A DNA stretch of 64,000 nt from Pseudomonas sediminis. GTDB taxonomy: Bacteria > Pseudomonadota > Gammaproteobacteria > Pseudomonadales > Pseudomonadaceae. The position numbers were made by a program, and so were the translations under genes. The stretch is from positions 124,001 to 188,000 of the forward strand of contig NZ_NIQU01000003.1 in NCBI RefSeq assembly GCF_002741105.1, given 5' to 3'. This document shows, piece by piece, positions 20,485-32,772 of the stretch; within the stretch, counting starts at the first letter, position 1; each line of letters opens with the position of its first letter. The notes below the pieces were generated by a model. The model did not search any database, was not told the DNA's origin, and worked only from the letters and a program-made list of their open reading frames with translations.

Positions 20485-21246
20485 ATGAGTTGGTCTGCCC
20501 AGCAATATTCGCTGTTCGAACGTCAGCGTACCCGCCCGGTACATGACCTACTGGCAGCGGTACCGCGCGACGGTATCGAGTTGGCCGTCGACCTGGGGTG
20601 CGGCCCCGGTAACTCCACTGCCGTGTTGCAGGCGCATGCGCCTGAGGCGCGGGTGATCGGCATCGACAGCAGCGAGGACATGTTGCGTGCGGCGCGCGAA
20701 CGGTTGCCGCAGGTGACTTTCCAGTTGGCGGATATCCAGCACTGGCAGGCCGAGTGCGCGCCGCAGCTGATCCTGGCCAACGCCTCGCTGCAATGGCTGC
20801 CCGATCACGCCCAGCTATACCCGAGATTGCTGGCGCAGTTGGCACCTGGTGGCTGGTTGGCGATCCAGACACCGGACAATTTGCAAGAGCCCGCGCATCG
20901 CCTGGCCCGCGAAGTGGCGGCAAAAGGGCCGTGGGCTGAACTGATTGGTGACGTGCGTCATGCCGAGCGGCACAGCGCACAGACTTACTACGACATCCTT
21001 AGTACTCAGGCCTGTGAGCTGGATATCTGGCGTACCACCTACTTCCATGTGCTGGACGATGCTGCTGCGGTGGTGGAGTGGTTCAAATCCACTGCGTTGC
21101 TGCCATTCCTGCAGCCGTTGGATGCCGAGCAGCAGGCAGCTTTTCTCGAACGCTATCAGGCGGCGATCGGTGAAGCCTACCCGGCGCAGGCCGATGGTCG
21201 AGTATTGTTGCCGTTTCCGCGTCTGTTTTTGGTCGCTCGGCGCTAG
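20485..21246 (+). CDS. tam: Trans-aconitate 2-methyltransferase (class I SAM-dependent)
   Basis: 253 residues, close to the E. coli enzyme. The SAM-binding motif I is VDLGCGPGNST (about residues 34-44) and the acidic end of beta2 is IGIDSSEDM. The family N-terminus MSWSAQQYSLFERQRTRP and motif LILANASLQWLPDH are present. The enzyme methylates trans-aconitate, a damaging spontaneous product of the citrate cycle. I chose the ATG at 20485 because AGGAG precedes it by 8 bp and the conserved start begins there; an upstream in-frame ATG at 20389 adds 32 unconserved residues. It is a single gene, convergent with nuo. Confidence 0.85.
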   Translation: MSWSAQQYSLFERQRTRPVHDLLAAVPRDGIELAVDLGCGPGNSTAVLQAHAPEARVIGIDSSEDMLRAARERLPQVTFQLADIQHWQAECAPQLILANASLQWLPDHAQLYPRLLAQLAPGGWLAIQTPDNLQEPAHRLAREVAAKGPWAELIGDVRHAERHSAQTYYDILSTQACELDIWRTTYFHVLDDAAAVVEWFKSTALLPFLQPLDAEQQAAFLERYQAAIGEAYPAQADGRVLLPFPRLFLVARR

Positions 21247-21257
21247 CGCAACAAGCT

Positions 21258-21321
21258 GTCGCGGCTAAAGCCCTTCCCACAAGTCACCATGAATCTGTGT
21301 GGGAGGGGCTTTAGCCGCGAC
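21258..21321. repeat. REP-type inverted repeat downstream of tam
   Basis: Arms 21258-21281 (GTCGCGGCTAAAGCCC...TCCCACA) and 21298-21321 (TGTGGGAGGGGCTTTAGCCG...) pair almost perfectly around a 16-base loop. It belongs to the TGTGGGAGGGGCTTTAGCCGCGAC group of Pseudomonas repeats and differs from the GTAGGAGCG repeats at 12098 and 54754. Confidence 0.75.
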
Positions 21322-21324
21322 CCC

Positions 21325-21354
21325 TAAAAGAAAGCCCCCGCATCTGCGGGGGCT
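21325..21354 (-). terminator. Rho-independent terminator of the nuo operon
   Basis: AGCCCCCGCA (21333-21342) and TGCGGGGGCT (21345-21354) form a 10-bp stem with a two-base loop. On the minus strand it is followed by TTCTTTTAGG. It lies 20 bp after the nuoN stop and could also slow transcripts coming from tam. Confidence 0.8.
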
Positions 21355-21374
21355 CTTCGTTTGCGGGGCTTCGC

Positions 21375-22859
21375 CTACTGCGCCAGGGCGACCAGTCCTG
21401 CCTGCTGCACCAGCTCCAGCAGCGGCTGCGGGTACACGCCGAGGAAGAAGGCGAGCAGGGCAACGACCAGCAGCATGATACCGCCGGCGCGCTGGCCCCA
21501 GTCGAAGGGCGCGTCGTGGCGATGCAGGTTGGGTTCGCGCATGAACAGGGTGACCATCACCCGCAGGTAATAGAACACGCCGATGGCGCTACCCAGCACC
21601 ATGGCACCGAGCAGCCACCACAGTTGCGCCTCGACGCCGGCAGCGATCACGTAGAACTTGCCGATAAAGCCTGCGGTCAGCGGAATGCCGGCCAGCGACA
21701 GCATCATCACCGTGAGCACGGCGGTCAGGTACGGGCGGCGCCAGAACAGGCCACGGTATTCGTACAGCGCATCGGCATCGCGGCCGCTGTAGGGCGTGGA
21801 CATCAGGGTGATCACACCGAAGGCGCCCAGGCTGGTCAGCACGTAGGTGGCCAGGTACACGCCCACGGCTTCCACCGCTAGCCCCTTGCTGGCGATAAGG
21901 GCCACCAGCAGGTAACCGAAGTGGGCGATGGAGGAATAACCGAGCAGGCGCTTGAGGTTGTTCTGCAGCAGCGCCAGCAGGTTACCGACCAGGATTGAGG
22001 CAATCGCGATCAGCGTCAGCAGCTCGCTCAGCCAGCCGCCGCTCATGGCCGGGGATATCTGGTACAGGCGCAGCAGCACGGCGAACACCGCCACCTTGCT
22101 GGCAGTGGCCAGGAAGGCGGCCACCGGCGCAGGGGCACCTTCGTAGACGTCCGGCGTCCACAGGTGGAAGGGCACCAGCGACAGCTTGAAGGCCAGGCCA
22201 ATGAGCATCATGCCGATGCCGATCTGCACCAGCTGGCTGCTCTCGCGCATCAGGCTGGCGCCGATATCGGCGAAGGCCAGATTGCCGGACTCGGCATACA
22301 GCAGCGCCATGCCGAACAGCAGGAAGGCTGAACCAGCGGCCGACAACACCATGTACTTGATGCCGGCTTCCAGCGAGCGCTTGTTGAAGAAGGCGTAGGC
22401 GATCATGCCGTAGGTCGGTACCGACAGCAGTTCCAGGCCAATGAACAGGCTGGCCAGGTGCTGCGCGCTGACCAGCACCAGACCACCGGCTGCGGACAGC
22501 AATACCAGCAGGTACAGCTCCTCGCGGTTGCCCGGATAGCCCTTGCCCGAATCACCGCCCAGGTAAGCATGGATCAGCGTGATGCAGGCCAGGCTGGCCG
22601 CTAGTACCAGGGCCATGTAGTAGCAGGCGAAGGTGTCGATCAGCAGCAGCGGGGTGACCTCTAGCGGCGCCACCTCCAGCGTCGGAATCAGCGACAGCAG
22701 CGCCAGGTTCAGGCCCACCACCGAGAGGATGAATGTCACCGTGTGATTGCGCTTGGCGGCGATGGCTAGCATCACCACGACAGCGGTAAGGCTGGTTACC
22801 AGCAGCGGCAGCAGGGCGATCAGGTGTTGCAGGGTGAAGTCGACAGCGTGATGTTCCAT
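21375..22859 (-). CDS. nuoN: NADH-quinone oxidoreductase subunit N
   Basis: 494 residues, about 14 transmembrane helices, an antiporter-like subunit of the complex I membrane arm. Visible family features are the TM5 Glu in [18 protein letters not shown] and the broken-helix region with the conserved Lys in [24 protein letters not shown]. It takes part in proton pumping. It is the last gene of the operon, 19 bp after nuoM, followed by a terminator. Confidence 0.95.
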   Translation of the reverse strand: MEHHAVDFTLQHLIALLPLLVTSLTAVVVMLAIAAKRNHTVTFILSVVGLNLALLSLIPTLEVAPLEVTPLLLIDTFACYYMALVLAASLACITLIHAYLGGDSGKGYPGNREELYLLVLLSAAGGLVLVSAQHLASLFIGLELLSVPTYGMIAYAFFNKRSLEAGIKYMVLSAAGSAFLLFGMALLYAESGNLAFADIGASLMRESSQLVQIGIGMMLIGLAFKLSLVPFHLWTPDVYEGAPAPVAAFLATASKVAVFAVLLRLYQISPAMSGGWLSELLTLIAIASILVGNLLALLQNNLKRLLGYSSIAHFGYLLVALIASKGLAVEAVGVYLATYVLTSLGAFGVITLMSTPYSGRDADALYEYRGLFWRRPYLTAVLTVMMLSLAGIPLTAGFIGKFYVIAAGVEAQLWWLLGAMVLGSAIGVFYYLRVMVTLFMREPNLHRHDAPFDWGQRAGGIMLLVVALLAFFLGVYPQPLLELVQQAGLVALAQ

Positions 22860-22878
22860 GAGTCTCTAATCCTTACCC

Positions 22879-24408
22879 TTACCGGCCCGAGGCGAGTTGA
22901 TCGAGGGCGCCAGCCATCCACTGCTGCACGCCGTGCATGCTGGCAGCGGAGGTGTCGAGCACCGGTTGCGGGTAAACGCCAAGCAGAATCAGCAGCACGC
23001 CTAGGCCGAGCACCATGGCCAGCTCGCGCGGTTTGAGGCCGGGCAGCGGCGCTTCCTGTTGCACCGGGCCGAAGTAGGCGCGGTGAATCATCGCCAGGGC
23101 GTACACCGAGCCGAGCACCAGGCCGGTGGCAGCCAGCACCACGACCCAGGGTGCGCTGGGGAAGCTGCCGAGCAGAATGAGGAATTCACCGACGAAGTTG
23201 CCGGTGCCCGGCAGGCCCAGCGCCGCAGCAGCGAAGAACAGGCTGATGGCTGGCAGCCAGGGCATGCGCGCCCAGATCCCGCCCATCTGGCGCAGGTCAC
23301 GGGTGTGCACGCGCTCGTACAGTTGGCCGCAGAGGATGAACAGCGCAGCAGCGGACAGGCCGTGGGCGACCATCTGCACAACCGCACCTTGCAGGGCGAT
23401 CTGGCTGCCCGAATAGATGGCGATCAGCACGAAGCCCATGTGCGAGACGCTGGAGTAGGCCACCAGGCGCTTGATATCGGTCTGCGCGAACGACAACAGC
23501 GCGCCGTAGACGATGGCGAACACGCCGAGCCACTGGGCGATGGGGGCGAATTCGGCCGAAGCGTTGGGAAACAGCGGCAGGGCGAAGCGCAGCAGGCCGT
23601 AGGCGGCGGTTTTCAGCAGGATACCCGCCAAGTCAACGGAGCCAGCGGTCGGTGCCTGGGCATGGGCATCCGGCAGCCAGGAGTGCACCGGCACCACCGG
23701 GAACTTCACCGCGAAGGCGACGAAGAAACCGAGCATCAGCAGGTATTCGGTGCCAGGCGCCAGTTCGGTCTTCAGCAGGTCGGCATAGTTGAAGCTGAGC
23801 ACGCCGGTCTGGTTGAAGTGCACGAACACCAGGGCCAGGATCGACACCAGCATGATCAGGCCGCTGGCCTGGGTGAAGATGAAGAACTTGGTAGCAGCGG
23901 TGATACGGGTACGACCGTCGCTGCCGCTATGACCCCAGAGCGCGATGAGGAAGTACATCGGCACCAGCATCATTTCCCAGAAGAAGAAGAACAGGAACAG
24001 GTCGACGGCGAGGAACACGCCGACCACGCCGCCGAGAATCCACATCAGGTTGAGGTGGAAGAAGCCGACGCGGTTCTGGATCTCGTTCCACGAGCAGAGT
24101 ACCGAGAGCACACCGAGCAGGCCGGTGAGCGTCACCATCAGCACCGACAGACCGTCCATCGCCAGGTGAATGGTGATACCCAGGCGTGGAATCCAGTCGA
24201 TGACGAACTCGTGGGCCCAGCGCGGGCCGCCGTCCGGGGCCGGTGCCAGGGTGAAATCACCGCTGACCCATAGCCACAGACTCAGGCCGAACAGCAGGCC
24301 CATGGTGATCAGCGCGATCCAGCGCGGCAGGACGTGGCCGAAGCGCTCGCCTTGCCAGCACAGCAGGCCGCCGATGAAGGGGATCAGGATTAGCCAGGGC
24401 AGAATCAT
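22879..24408 (-). CDS. nuoM: NADH-quinone oxidoreductase subunit M
   Basis: 509 residues, an antiporter-like membrane subunit. The TM5 glutamate is in [20 protein letters not shown], and the later lysine helices are in [20 protein letters not shown] and [19 protein letters not shown]. It pumps protons in the distal part of complex I. Spacing is 13 bp from nuoL and 19 bp to nuoN. Confidence 0.95.
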   Translation of the reverse strand: MILPWLILIPFIGGLLCWQGERFGHVLPRWIALITMGLLFGLSLWLWVSGDFTLAPAPDGGPRWAHEFVIDWIPRLGITIHLAMDGLSVLMVTLTGLLGVLSVLCSWNEIQNRVGFFHLNLMWILGGVVGVFLAVDLFLFFFFWEMMLVPMYFLIALWGHSGSDGRTRITAATKFFIFTQASGLIMLVSILALVFVHFNQTGVLSFNYADLLKTELAPGTEYLLMLGFFVAFAVKFPVVPVHSWLPDAHAQAPTAGSVDLAGILLKTAAYGLLRFALPLFPNASAEFAPIAQWLGVFAIVYGALLSFAQTDIKRLVAYSSVSHMGFVLIAIYSGSQIALQGAVVQMVAHGLSAAALFILCGQLYERVHTRDLRQMGGIWARMPWLPAISLFFAAAALGLPGTGNFVGEFLILLGSFPSAPWVVVLAATGLVLGSVYALAMIHRAYFGPVQQEAPLPGLKPRELAMVLGLGVLLILLGVYPQPVLDTSAASMHGVQQWMAGALDQLASGR

Positions 24409-24421
24409 CAGGCTGTTTTCC

Positions 24422-26272
24422 TTAACTCAAAAAGAGGATGACGGCGAGCACCAGCACGGCGCCCCCGGCGATCGAAGCGGCGTACCAACGCACCTGGCCG
24501 GTTTCGCTGCGCACCAGTGCGGCGTTGCCACCGCGCGCGAGCAGCGGAATCAGGCCGATGCCGCGGTCGATGGGGTCGCGGCGCAGCAGATGGCAGAGCG
24601 CAAGGTAGGGGCGCACGAACAGTTTGTCGTAGAGCCAATCGAAGCCCCAGGCGGCGAACCACAAGGCGCTCAACAGGCGGCCTGGCGCGCTCTGCGCCAC
24701 GGCAGAGGCAACGCGGCGCCGGCCGAGGAAGAGCAGGGCGGCGATGACGATACCGCTCACCGCGATCAGCCCCGAGAGCAGTTCCAGGCTGTGCTTGGCC
24801 TCGCCACCGGCATGGCCGGCACTTTCCGGCAGCACGCCAGCCAGCGGCGGGGTGATCCAGGCGCCGATGAAGGTCGACAGCACGATCAGCACCATCAGCG
24901 GCAGGTTGTGGGCGATGCCATGACCAGCGTGTGCCTCGGTCTTCTGCTCGCCGTGGAAGGCGATGAAGATCAGGCGGAAGGTGTAGATCGAGGTCAGGAA
25001 GGCACCAACCAGGCCAGCGTAGAGCAGCTCGCTATGGCCGCTGGCGAAGGCCTCCCAGAGGATTTCATCCTTGGAGTAGAAGCCGGCGGTCAGCAGCGGC
25101 AGGGCGGCCAGCGCCGCGCCGCCTACGACGAAGCTGGCGTAGGCCAGCGGCAGCTTCTTCCACAGACCACCCATCTTGAAGATGTTCTGCTCGTGGTGGC
25201 AGGCGTGGATCACCGCACCGGAAGCGAGGAACAGCAGGGCCTTGAAGAAGGCGTGGGTCATCAGGTGGAAGATCGCCGCGTCCCAGGCGCCGACGCCGAG
25301 GGCGAGGAACATGTAGCCGATCTGGCTCATGGTCGAGTAGGCGAGGATGCGCTTGATGTCGGTCTGCACCAGTGCGGCGAAACCGGCCAGCACCAGGGTC
25401 ACGCCGCCGACGATGCCGACCAGTTCGAGAATCTCCGGGGTCAGCAGGAACAGGCCGTGGGTACGGGCGATCAAGTAGACGCCCGCGGTCACCATGGTCG
25501 CCGCGTGGATCAGCGCCGACACCGGGGTCGGGCCGGCCATCGCGTCGGCCAGCCAGGTCTGCAGCGGCAATTGGGCGGATTTACCGACCGCGCCGCCCAG
25601 CAGCATCAGGGTGGCGACCCACAGCCAGGCGTCATTGGCCACGTATTTTTGCGGTGCCAGCACCATCAGCTCCTGAATGTTCAGGGTGCCGAGGTTGATG
25701 AACAGCAGGAACATGCCGATCATCAGGAACACGTCGCCGACGCGGGTGACGATGAAGGCCTTGAGCGCTGCGTTACCGTTGGGTACGTGCTTGTAGTAGA
25801 AGCCGATCAGCAGGTACGAGCACAGGCCGACGCCTTCCCAGCCGAAGAACAGCACCAGCAGGTTGTCGCCTAGAACCAGCAGCAACATGCTGAAGATGAA
25901 CAGGTTGGTGTAGGCGAAGAAGCGCGAATAGCCTTCCTCGCCGCGCATGTACCAGCTGGCGAACAGGTGGATCAGGAAACCCACGCCGGTGACCACACCG
26001 AGCATGGTCGCGGACAACCCATCCAGATGCAGGGTGAAGCTCGGCGCCAGGCCTTCGACGCTCATCCACTGCCACAGGGTCATGCTGTAGGTGCCGTCAG
26101 CCGGCGGATTGCCGAGAAAGGCGGCAATGACCCAGGCGGCGCTGGCGGCGGCCAGGCCGATGGAGCCGACACCGATCAGCGCACTGGTGTTTTCCGAGAA
26201 GCGTCCGCGCGAGAAGGCCAGCAGCAGCCAGCCGAGCAGCGGGAAGAATAGAGTCAGGGCTAGAAGGTTCAT
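24422..26272 (-). CDS. nuoL: NADH-quinone oxidoreductase subunit L
   Basis: 616 residues, the largest antiporter-like subunit. It has the TM5 Glu in [20 protein letters not shown], the lysine region [20 protein letters not shown] and [19 protein letters not shown]. The C-terminal extension (about residues 500-616) forms the lateral helix that runs along the membrane arm. Its start overlaps the nuoK stop by 4 bp. Confidence 0.95.
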   Translation of the reverse strand: MNLLALTLFFPLLGWLLLAFSRGRFSENTSALIGVGSIGLAAASAAWVIAAFLGNPPADGTYSMTLWQWMSVEGLAPSFTLHLDGLSATMLGVVTGVGFLIHLFASWYMRGEEGYSRFFAYTNLFIFSMLLLVLGDNLLVLFFGWEGVGLCSYLLIGFYYKHVPNGNAALKAFIVTRVGDVFLMIGMFLLFINLGTLNIQELMVLAPQKYVANDAWLWVATLMLLGGAVGKSAQLPLQTWLADAMAGPTPVSALIHAATMVTAGVYLIARTHGLFLLTPEILELVGIVGGVTLVLAGFAALVQTDIKRILAYSTMSQIGYMFLALGVGAWDAAIFHLMTHAFFKALLFLASGAVIHACHHEQNIFKMGGLWKKLPLAYASFVVGGAALAALPLLTAGFYSKDEILWEAFASGHSELLYAGLVGAFLTSIYTFRLIFIAFHGEQKTEAHAGHGIAHNLPLMVLIVLSTFIGAWITPPLAGVLPESAGHAGGEAKHSLELLSGLIAVSGIVIAALLFLGRRRVASAVAQSAPGRLLSALWFAAWGFDWLYDKLFVRPYLALCHLLRRDPIDRGIGLIPLLARGGNAALVRSETGQVRWYAASIAGGAVLVLAVILFLS

Positions 26273-26577
26273 CCGCGCATCTCGCTGGCAGCGTCGATAT
26301 CCAGGGTGTTGAAGCGGCGATACAGCTGCAGCAGGATCGCCAGGCCGATGCTGGCCTCGGCGGCTGCCAGCGTGATCACCAGAATGAACATCACCTGGCC
26401 GTCAGCCGCGCCCCAGCGGGCGCCGGCCACGACGAAGGCCAGTGCAGCGGCGTTCATCATCACTTCCAGGCTCATCAGGATGAACAGGATGTTGCGCCGC
26501 ACCATCAGACCGACCAGGCCGATGCAGAACAGCACGCCGGCCAGGGCCAGGCCGTGTTCGAGTGGGATGCCGGTCAT
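26269..26577 (-). CDS. nuoK: NADH-quinone oxidoreductase subunit K
   Basis: 102 residues with three membrane helices, carrying the conserved glutamates in [12 protein letters not shown] and [11 protein letters not shown] that belong to the proton path between the quinone site and the antiporter subunits. It overlaps nuoJ upstream and nuoL downstream by 4 bp each. Confidence 0.95.
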   Translation of the reverse strand: MTGIPLEHGLALAGVLFCIGLVGLMVRRNILFILMSLEVMMNAAALAFVVAGARWGAADGQVMFILVITLAAAEASIGLAILLQLYRRFNTLDIDAASEMRG

Positions 26578-27083
26578 ACGGTGGGCTCCTTGGCGTCATG
26601 GCGGCCCAGGTGATAGGCAGCGACCAGTGCGGCGAGCAGCAGCATGGAGGCCAGCTCTACCGCCAGCAGGTAGGGGCCGAACAGGCTGATACCGACTGCC
26701 TTGGCTTCCACTGTGGTGTGGCCGATATGGGCGTCGCTGACGTGATTGAGCAGCACATAGAGCAACTGGCCGAGCAGCAGGGCGCTGAGAATCGCCGGGC
26801 CGACCCAGATACCGGGCGTCAGCCACTTGCGCTCCTGCTCGGCGGCAGCCGGGCCGAGGTTGAGCATCATCACCACGAAGACGAACAGCACCATGATGGC
26901 GCCGGCATAGACGATGATTTCCAGCGCACCGGCAAAGGGCGCGCCGAGGGCGAAGAACACCATCGACACCGCCAGCAGCGAGACGATGAGATAGAGCAGG
27001 GCATGCACCGGGTTGGTATTGGTGACCACCCCGACCGTTGCTGCCACCGCCACACCGGCGGCGAAGTAAAACGCGAATTCCAT
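26574..27083 (-). CDS. nuoJ: NADH-quinone oxidoreductase subunit J
   Basis: 169 residues with five membrane helices. The family motif [20 protein letters not shown] contains the pi-bulge helix that moves during turnover. It lies 9 bp after nuoI and overlaps nuoK by 4 bp. Length and order are normal. Confidence 0.95.
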   Translation of the reverse strand: MEFAFYFAAGVAVAATVGVVTNTNPVHALLYLIVSLLAVSMVFFALGAPFAGALEIIVYAGAIMVLFVFVVMMLNLGPAAAEQERKWLTPGIWVGPAILSALLLGQLLYVLLNHVSDAHIGHTTVEAKAVGISLFGPYLLAVELASMLLLAALVAAYHLGRHDAKEPTV

Positions 27084-27092
27084 CAGAAACTC

Positions 27093-27641
27093 CTAAGGCA
27101 GCAGGCTCTTCACGTTGATCGGCTCGGCCTCGTTCTGCGCGGCGCCCTTGGGCTTGCCGGCGATGGCCATACCGGCAACGCGGTAGAAGTTGTAGTCCGG
27201 GTTCTTGCCGGGGCCGCTGATCAGCAGGTCTTCCTTCTCGTACACCAGATCCTGGCGCTTGAACTCGCCCATCTCGAAATCCGGGGTGAGCTGGATCGCG
27301 GTGGTCGGGCAGGCTTCCTCGCACAGGCCGCAGAAAATGCAGCGCGAGAAGTTGATGCGGAAGAACTCCGGGTACCAGCGACCGTCGTCGGTCTCGGCCT
27401 TTTGCAGCGAGATGCAGCCCACCGGGCAGGCCACTGCGCACAGGTTGCAGGCGACGCAGCGTTCCTCGCCGTCGGGGTCGCGGGTCAGGACGATGCGGCC
27501 ACGGTAGCGCGGCGGCAGATAGACCTGTTCTTCAGGGTATTGCAGGGTGTCGCGCTTACGAAAGCCATGGCTGAACACCATGGCCAGGCTACGCAGTTGG
27601 GTGCCGGTACCGACCAGCACGTCCCATATGTATTTGAACAT
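27093..27641 (-). CDS. nuoI: NADH-quinone oxidoreductase subunit I (two 4Fe-4S clusters)
   Basis: 182 residues. Two ferredoxin motifs hold clusters N6a and N6b: [12 protein letters not shown] (Cys62, 65, 68, 72) and [12 protein letters not shown] (Cys101, 104, 107, 111). It passes electrons from the peripheral arm to NuoB. It sits at the junction of the arms, after nuoH (13 bp) and before nuoJ (9 bp). Confidence 0.96.
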   Translation of the reverse strand: MFKYIWDVLVGTGTQLRSLAMVFSHGFRKRDTLQYPEEQVYLPPRYRGRIVLTRDPDGEERCVACNLCAVACPVGCISLQKAETDDGRWYPEFFRINFSRCIFCGLCEEACPTTAIQLTPDFEMGEFKRQDLVYEKEDLLISGPGKNPDYNFYRVAGMAIAGKPKGAAQNEAEPINVKSLLP

Positions 27642-27654
27642 TCTGTGGTTCTCC

Positions 27655-28647
27655 TTACTGGGCCGTGGCCAGCACGACGGCGCCGGTCACCAGCAGGTTG
27701 ATCAGGGTCAGCGGCAGGCAGAACTTCCAGCTGAAGGCCATGACCTGGTCATAGCGCGGGCGTGGGATCGACGCGCGCAGCAGGATGAAGATCATGATGA
27801 AGAAGGCCGTTTTCAGCGCAAACCAGAAGAACGGAATCTGCGGCAGGATGCCGAACGGGCCGTGCCAGCCACCGAAGAACAGGGTTACCAGCAGCGCCGA
27901 CACGGTGACGATGGCCACGTATTCGCCGACGAAGAACATGCCCCATTTCATCCCGGCGTATTCGATGTGGTAACCGTCGGCCAGCTCCTGCTCGGCTTCC
28001 GGCTGGTCGAACGGGTGACGGTGGGTCACCGCGACAGCAGCGATGAAGAAAGTACAGAAGCCGAAGAACTGCGGAATGATGAACCACAGGTTCTGCGCCT
28101 GGTAATCGACGATGTCGCGCATGTTGAACGAGCCAACCTGCGCCACCACGCCCATTAGAGCCAGGGCCAGGAACACCTCGTAGGACACCGTCTGCGCCGA
28201 AGCACGCAGGGCACCGAGCAGGGCGAACTTGTTGTTGCTTGCCCAGCCAGCGAACAGCACGGCATACACCGACAAGCCCGCCATGGCGAAGAAGAACAGG
28301 ATGCCGATGTTCAAGTCCGCCACGCCCCAGTTCGGGGTGATGGGGATAATGGCGAAGGCCATCAGCATCGCCGAGAAGGCGATCATCGGCGCCAGGATGA
28401 AGATGAACTTGTCGGCGAACGGCGGCGTCCAGTCCTCCTTGAAGAACATCTTGATCATGTCGGCGGCGATCTGAAACATGCCGAACGGCCCCACACGGTT
28501 GGGGCCGTAGCGATCCTGCCACCAACCGAGCAGACGGCGTTCGACGAAGCTCAGCAGCGCGCCGCAGACCACCACCACCAGCAGGATGACGATGGCCTTG
28601 AGTACCGCGATGACGATCTCGATCAGTTCGGGCGTCAACCAGCTCAT
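27655..28647 (-). CDS. nuoH: NADH-quinone oxidoreductase subunit H
   Basis: 330 residues with eight membrane helices. It forms the quinone chamber and the E-channel at the base of the peripheral arm. Conserved loops visible are [21 protein letters not shown] and the acidic [21 protein letters not shown] stretch (each quoted in part). Its start overlaps the nuoG stop (ATGA). Confidence 0.95.
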   Translation of the reverse strand: MSWLTPELIEIVIAVLKAIVILLVVVVCGALLSFVERRLLGWWQDRYGPNRVGPFGMFQIAADMIKMFFKEDWTPPFADKFIFILAPMIAFSAMLMAFAIIPITPNWGVADLNIGILFFFAMAGLSVYAVLFAGWASNNKFALLGALRASAQTVSYEVFLALALMGVVAQVGSFNMRDIVDYQAQNLWFIIPQFFGFCTFFIAAVAVTHRHPFDQPEAEQELADGYHIEYAGMKWGMFFVGEYVAIVTVSALLVTLFFGGWHGPFGILPQIPFFWFALKTAFFIMIFILLRASIPRPRYDQVMAFSWKFCLPLTLINLLVTGAVVLATAQ

Positions 28648-31367
28648 TGCGCGGCCTCCTGCAGCAGGGTCACGCTGGCGCCGGCGACTGTTGCCGGAAT
28701 GCCCGGCAGGCCAACCGGCAGGCCGACCAGACCGACGGCCAGATCATCACGCACCTGCAGTGGCAGGCGCAGTGCCTGGCCATTGACGCGCAGGGCCAGC
28801 AGCGCACCGTCGTTCACGCCCAGGCGTGCCGCCTCATCGCGGGCCAGGGCCACGTAGGGCTCGGGCATGCGTTCCTGGATCGGTTTGGCACGCGCGGAGT
28901 TTTCCTCGCTGCCGAACAGGTGGTGCAGCGGCGCCACCTGCCAGGTGCCAGCTGCCGGGTTGAACGCAGCATTGACGGCGAACCAGGGCAGGGCGCTACC
29001 GGCGGCTTCGAGCAGGCGCACGCCGGGGTCGCCGGCACGCAGATGACCACCGACCTCGTCCTGGAACTTGTTCCAGGCCTGCGGCGAGTTCCAGCCCGGC
29101 GACCAGGCAAACGGAATCTGCTGCCGATCTTCCTTGCTGCCGGCGTAGCCTTCCATGGAGAAGGCGAAGGCGCTGTCCTGATCCTGCGGCTGACGCGGCT
29201 CGTGCACGCTGATGTTGGCGCGCATGGCGGTGCGGCCGCTGTAGCGGTGCGGCTCGCGGGCGAGCTTGAGGCCCTTGATGCGGAACGAGGCGCTAGGCGC
29301 GGCGTCCTTGATCCCGGCCAGCAGCGGGTTGCTGGCGGCGCAGGCCTCGGTGACCTGATCCAGTTGTGTCCAGTCCACGGCCTTGCCTTGCAGGGTGCTG
29401 TGCAGCGCGTGCAGCCAGCGCCAGCCTTCGCGGATCAGAATATTGCTGTCGTAGTAGCTCGGCTCATAGACCTGGAAGAAGCGCTGGGCGCGACCTTCGA
29501 GGCTGACCAGGGTGCCGTCGCCTTCGGCGAAGCTCGCCACAGGCAGCAGCAGGTGGGAGCGTTCGCTGGTGGCGGTGTGCTGGTGATCGGCGACGATCAC
29601 TGTCTGTGCGGCGCTGAGCGCTGCATCGACCTTGGCGGCATCGGCGCGGCGGTACAGGTCGTTTTCCAGCACAATGACGGCATCGGCCTGGCCGTTGCTC
29701 AAGGCATCCAGCGCAGCATCGACGGATTCACCGCCCTGCTCTTTATCCAGAAGCAGTGCCAGACCCAGGCTGTTGGCTTCCGGTACCACCAGGCTCAGCG
29801 AGCCGTTCTTCTCGCGGTTCTTCAGCGCGCTGGCGATATTGGCGGCAGCTTCGATCAGGGCTTTGTCGCCCAGCGAGGCCCCGGAGACGATCAGCGGGCG
29901 TTGGGCCGCCAGCAGGGCATCGGCGATGCGCTGTACCAGCGCCTGCGCCTCGGCTTCCAGACCGTCGACGGCCGGTGCGCTCGGATCGATGGCATGCGCC
30001 ACTGCGAAGCCCAGGCGGGCGAGATCAGCCGGCGCGGCCTGCACGCTTTCGGCGGCCACATCGTCCAGGCGGGTTTCCGCGACGCTGGCGATAAACAGCG
30101 GGTGACGAGCATGCTGCGCAACGTTCTGCACCGCTGCCATGTGCCAGTCCTGAATACGCGCACTTGCAGCGATCTCGGTGGCCTTGCCCTTGACTGCCTG
30201 GCGCAGGGCCAGGGCCATGCGTGCGGCGGTCTGGGTCAGGTCTTCACCAAGAACGAAGATGGCGTCGTGCAGCTCGACATCGCGCAGGGTCGGCGTCGGC
30301 AGCGGGCCGTTCTGCAGGATGTCGCGGATCAGGCGGATATTGGCCAGTTCGCTGGCGGCGATGCCGCTATAGAAGTTGCTGGCGCCCACCAGTTCGCGCA
30401 GGGCGAAGTTGGCTTCGAGGCTGGCGCGCGGCGAGCCAATGCCAATCACTCGCTTGTCCTTGAGCAGCTCGGCGGCCTTGTCCAGCGCGGCATCGATGCC
30501 GATGGCCTGGCCAGCCAGCAACGGCTGGCGCGGGCGATCCGCATTGTTGACGTAGCCATAGCCGAAGCGGCCGCGGTCGCAGAGGAAGTACTGGTTGACC
30601 GAGCCGTTGAAGCGGTTCTCGATGCGGCGCAGCTCGCCGTAGCGCTCACCGGGGCTGATGTTGCAGCCGCTGGAGCAGCCGTGGCAGATGCTCGGGGCGA
30701 ACTGCATGTCCCACTTGCGGTTGTAGCGCTCGGAGTGGGTCTTGTCGGTGAACACGCCGGTCGGGCAGACCTCGACCAGGTTGCCGGAGAACTCACTTTC
30801 CAGCGTGCCGTCCTCGACACGGCCGAAGTACACGTTGTCGTGTGCGCCGTAGACGCCCAGATCGGTGCCGCCGGCGTAGTCCTTGTAGTAGCGCACGCAG
30901 CGGTAGCAGGCGATGCAGCGGTTCATCTCGTGGGCGATAAACGGGCCCAACTCTTGGTTTTGATGAGTCCGCTTGGTAAAGCGGTAGCGCCGGGCGTTGT
31001 GCCCCGTCATCACCGTCATGTCCTGCAAGTGGCAGTGACCACCTTCCTCGCACACAGGGCAGTCGTGTGGGTGATTGGTCATCAGCCATTCGACGACGCT
31101 GGCGCGGAACGCCTTGGACTCGTCGTCGTCGATGCTGATCCAGGTGTTGTCGGTGGCGGGCGTCATGCAGGACATGACGATACGACCACGGGTGTCGTTC
31201 TCGTCGTTGTACTGCTTGACCGCGCACTGGCGGCACGCACCGACGCTGCCAAGCGCCGGGTGCCAGCAGAAGTAGGGGATATCGAGTCCGAGGGACAGGC
31301 AGGCCTGCAGGAGGTTGTCTGCTCCATCGACTTCGAAATCTTTGCCGTCTACGTGGATAGTGGCCAT
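28644..31367 (-). CDS. nuoG: NADH-quinone oxidoreductase subunit G (Fe-S, molybdopterin-oxidoreductase-like)
   Basis: 907 residues, the usual Pseudomonas/E. coli length. The N-terminal 2Fe-2S domain has Cys in DIPYFCWHP and [11 protein letters not shown] His/Cys cluster ([17 protein letters not shown]), the 4Fe-4S ligands [13 protein letters not shown] and the extra N7-type motif [15 protein letters not shown] follow, before a long catalytically inactive molybdopterin-fold domain. It carries electrons from NuoF to NuoI. It is 58 bp after nuoF, the second largest gap in the operon. Confidence 0.95.
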   Translation of the reverse strand: MATIHVDGKDFEVDGADNLLQACLSLGLDIPYFCWHPALGSVGACRQCAVKQYNDENDTRGRIVMSCMTPATDNTWISIDDDESKAFRASVVEWLMTNHPHDCPVCEEGGHCHLQDMTVMTGHNARRYRFTKRTHQNQELGPFIAHEMNRCIACYRCVRYYKDYAGGTDLGVYGAHDNVYFGRVEDGTLESEFSGNLVEVCPTGVFTDKTHSERYNRKWDMQFAPSICHGCSSGCNISPGERYGELRRIENRFNGSVNQYFLCDRGRFGYGYVNNADRPRQPLLAGQAIGIDAALDKAAELLKDKRVIGIGSPRASLEANFALRELVGASNFYSGIAASELANIRLIRDILQNGPLPTPTLRDVELHDAIFVLGEDLTQTAARMALALRQAVKGKATEIAASARIQDWHMAAVQNVAQHARHPLFIASVAETRLDDVAAESVQAAPADLARLGFAVAHAIDPSAPAVDGLEAEAQALVQRIADALLAAQRPLIVSGASLGDKALIEAAANIASALKNREKNGSLSLVVPEANSLGLALLLDKEQGGESVDAALDALSNGQADAVIVLENDLYRRADAAKVDAALSAAQTVIVADHQHTATSERSHLLLPVASFAEGDGTLVSLEGRAQRFFQVYEPSYYDSNILIREGWRWLHALHSTLQGKAVDWTQLDQVTEACAASNPLLAGIKDAAPSASFRIKGLKLAREPHRYSGRTAMRANISVHEPRQPQDQDSAFAFSMEGYAGSKEDRQQIPFAWSPGWNSPQAWNKFQDEVGGHLRAGDPGVRLLEAAGSALPWFAVNAAFNPAAGTWQVAPLHHLFGSEENSARAKPIQERMPEPYVALARDEAARLGVNDGALLALRVNGQALRLPLQVRDDLAVGLVGLPVGLPGIPATVAGASVTLLQEAAQ

Positions 31368-31425
31368 TTCTTTAAGTCTTCGTTTACCCGCTGGTTAAAG
31401 CGGCTGGCTAAGGGAATTCGTCTGT

Positions 31426-32772
31426 TCAGCTCGCGGTTGCCGGCGTGCGGGGCGTACTCGCCACCTGGGCCACACCAGCCTCGAACTCTTCACGGAAATA
31501 CTTGATGGCACTGCCCAACGGCTCCACGGCGCCTGGCGCATGCGCGCAGAAGGTCTTGCCCGGGCCGAGGAAGTTGACCAGGCCGAGCAGGGTCTGGATG
31601 TCTTCGGCGGTGCCTTGCTTGCGTTCCAGGGCGCGGAGGATCTTCACGCTCCACGGCAGGCCATCGCGGCATGGCGTGCACCAGCCACAGGACTCGCGGG
31701 CGAAGAACTCTTCCATGTTGCGTAGCAGGGAAACCATATTGATCGAGTCGTCGACCGCAAGCGCCAGGCCGGTGCCCATACGCGTGCCGACCTTGCCGAT
31801 GCCGCCGGCGTACATCTGCGCCTCGAGGTGCTCGGGCAGCAGGAAACCGGTACCGGCGCCGCCAGGCTGCCAGCACTTGAGCCTGTAGCCGTCGCGCATG
31901 CCGCCAGCGTAGTCCTCGAACAGCTCGCGGGCGGTGATACCGAACGGCAGTTCCCACAGGCCGGGGTTCTTCACCTTGCCGGAGAAGCCCATCAGCTTGG
32001 TGCCGTGGTCTTCGCTGCCTGGGCGGGCGAGGCTCTTGTACCAGTCGACACCGCCCGAAATGATCGCGGGCACGTTGCATAGGGTTTCGACGTTGTTGAC
32101 GCAGGTCGGCTTGCCCCAGACGCCGACGGCAGCCGGGAAGGGCGGCTTGGCGCGCGGGTTGGCGCGGCGGCCTTCCAGCGAGTTGATCAGCGCGGTTTCT
32201 TCGCCGCAGATGTAGCGGCCGGCGCCGGTGTGCACGAACAGCTCGAAATCGAAGCCGCTACCAAAGATGTTCTTGCCGAGCAGGCCGGCGGCCTTGGCTT
32301 CCTCGATGGCGCGGTTGAGGTTGGCTGCGGCGTCGACGTACTCGCCACGCAGGAAGATGTAGCCACGATAGGCCTTGAGCGCGCGCGCCGAGATCAGCAT
32401 GCCTTCCACCAGCAGGTGGGGCAGCTGTTCCATCAACATGCGGTCTTTCCAGGTGTTGGGCTCCATTTCGTCCGCGTTGCACAGCAGGTAGCGGATGTTC
32501 ATGGATTCGTCAGCCGGCATCAGGCCCCACTTCACACCCGTGGGGAAGCCTGCGCCGCCACGGCCCTTGAGGCCGGACTCCTTGACGGTCTGCACGATGT
32601 CGGCCTGGGCCATTTCGGTCAGTGCCTTGCGTGCAGCCGCGTAGCCGTTCTTCTGCTGGTATTCCTCCAGCCATACCGGCTGGGCGTCGTCACGCAGGCG
32701 CCAGGTCAGCGGATGGGTTTCTTCGCTGCGAGTGATGCGGTTGGCTGGGCCGATGGAGGTGAGGGTCTTCAT
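31426..32772 (-). CDS. nuoF: NADH-quinone oxidoreductase subunit F (NADH/FMN site)
   Basis: 448 residues. The Rossmann-like NADH/FMN site includes [19 protein letters not shown] and the glycine-rich [19 protein letters not shown]. The N3 4Fe-4S ligands are in [12 protein letters not shown]. It oxidises NADH and feeds electrons into the Fe-S chain. Its start overlaps the nuoE stop by 4 bp. Confidence 0.95.
   Translation of the reverse strand: MKTLTSIGPANRITRSEETHPLTWRLRDDAQPVWLEEYQQKNGYAAARKALTEMAQADIVQTVKESGLKGRGGAGFPTGVKWGLMPADESMNIRYLLCNADEMEPNTWKDRMLMEQLPHLLVEGMLISARALKAYRGYIFLRGEYVDAAANLNRAIEEAKAAGLLGKNIFGSGFDFELFVHTGAGRYICGEETALINSLEGRRANPRAKPPFPAAVGVWGKPTCVNNVETLCNVPAIISGGVDWYKSLARPGSEDHGTKLMGFSGKVKNPGLWELPFGITARELFEDYAGGMRDGYRLKCWQPGGAGTGFLLPEHLEAQMYAGGIGKVGTRMGTGLALAVDDSINMVSLLRNMEEFFARESCGWCTPCRDGLPWSVKILRALERKQGTAEDIQTLLGLVNFLGPGKTFCAHAPGAVEPLGSAIKYFREEFEAGVAQVASTPRTPATAS

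Noticed and set aside
24170..25873. 567-codon open frame on the plus strand opposite nuoM and nuoL
   Set aside because: Shadow of the complex I genes; no motif, no ribosome site.
28647..31505. 952-codon open frame on the plus strand opposite nuoG and nuoF
   Set aside because: It is antisense to well-conserved nuoG, has the composition of a shadow frame and shows no protein motif.
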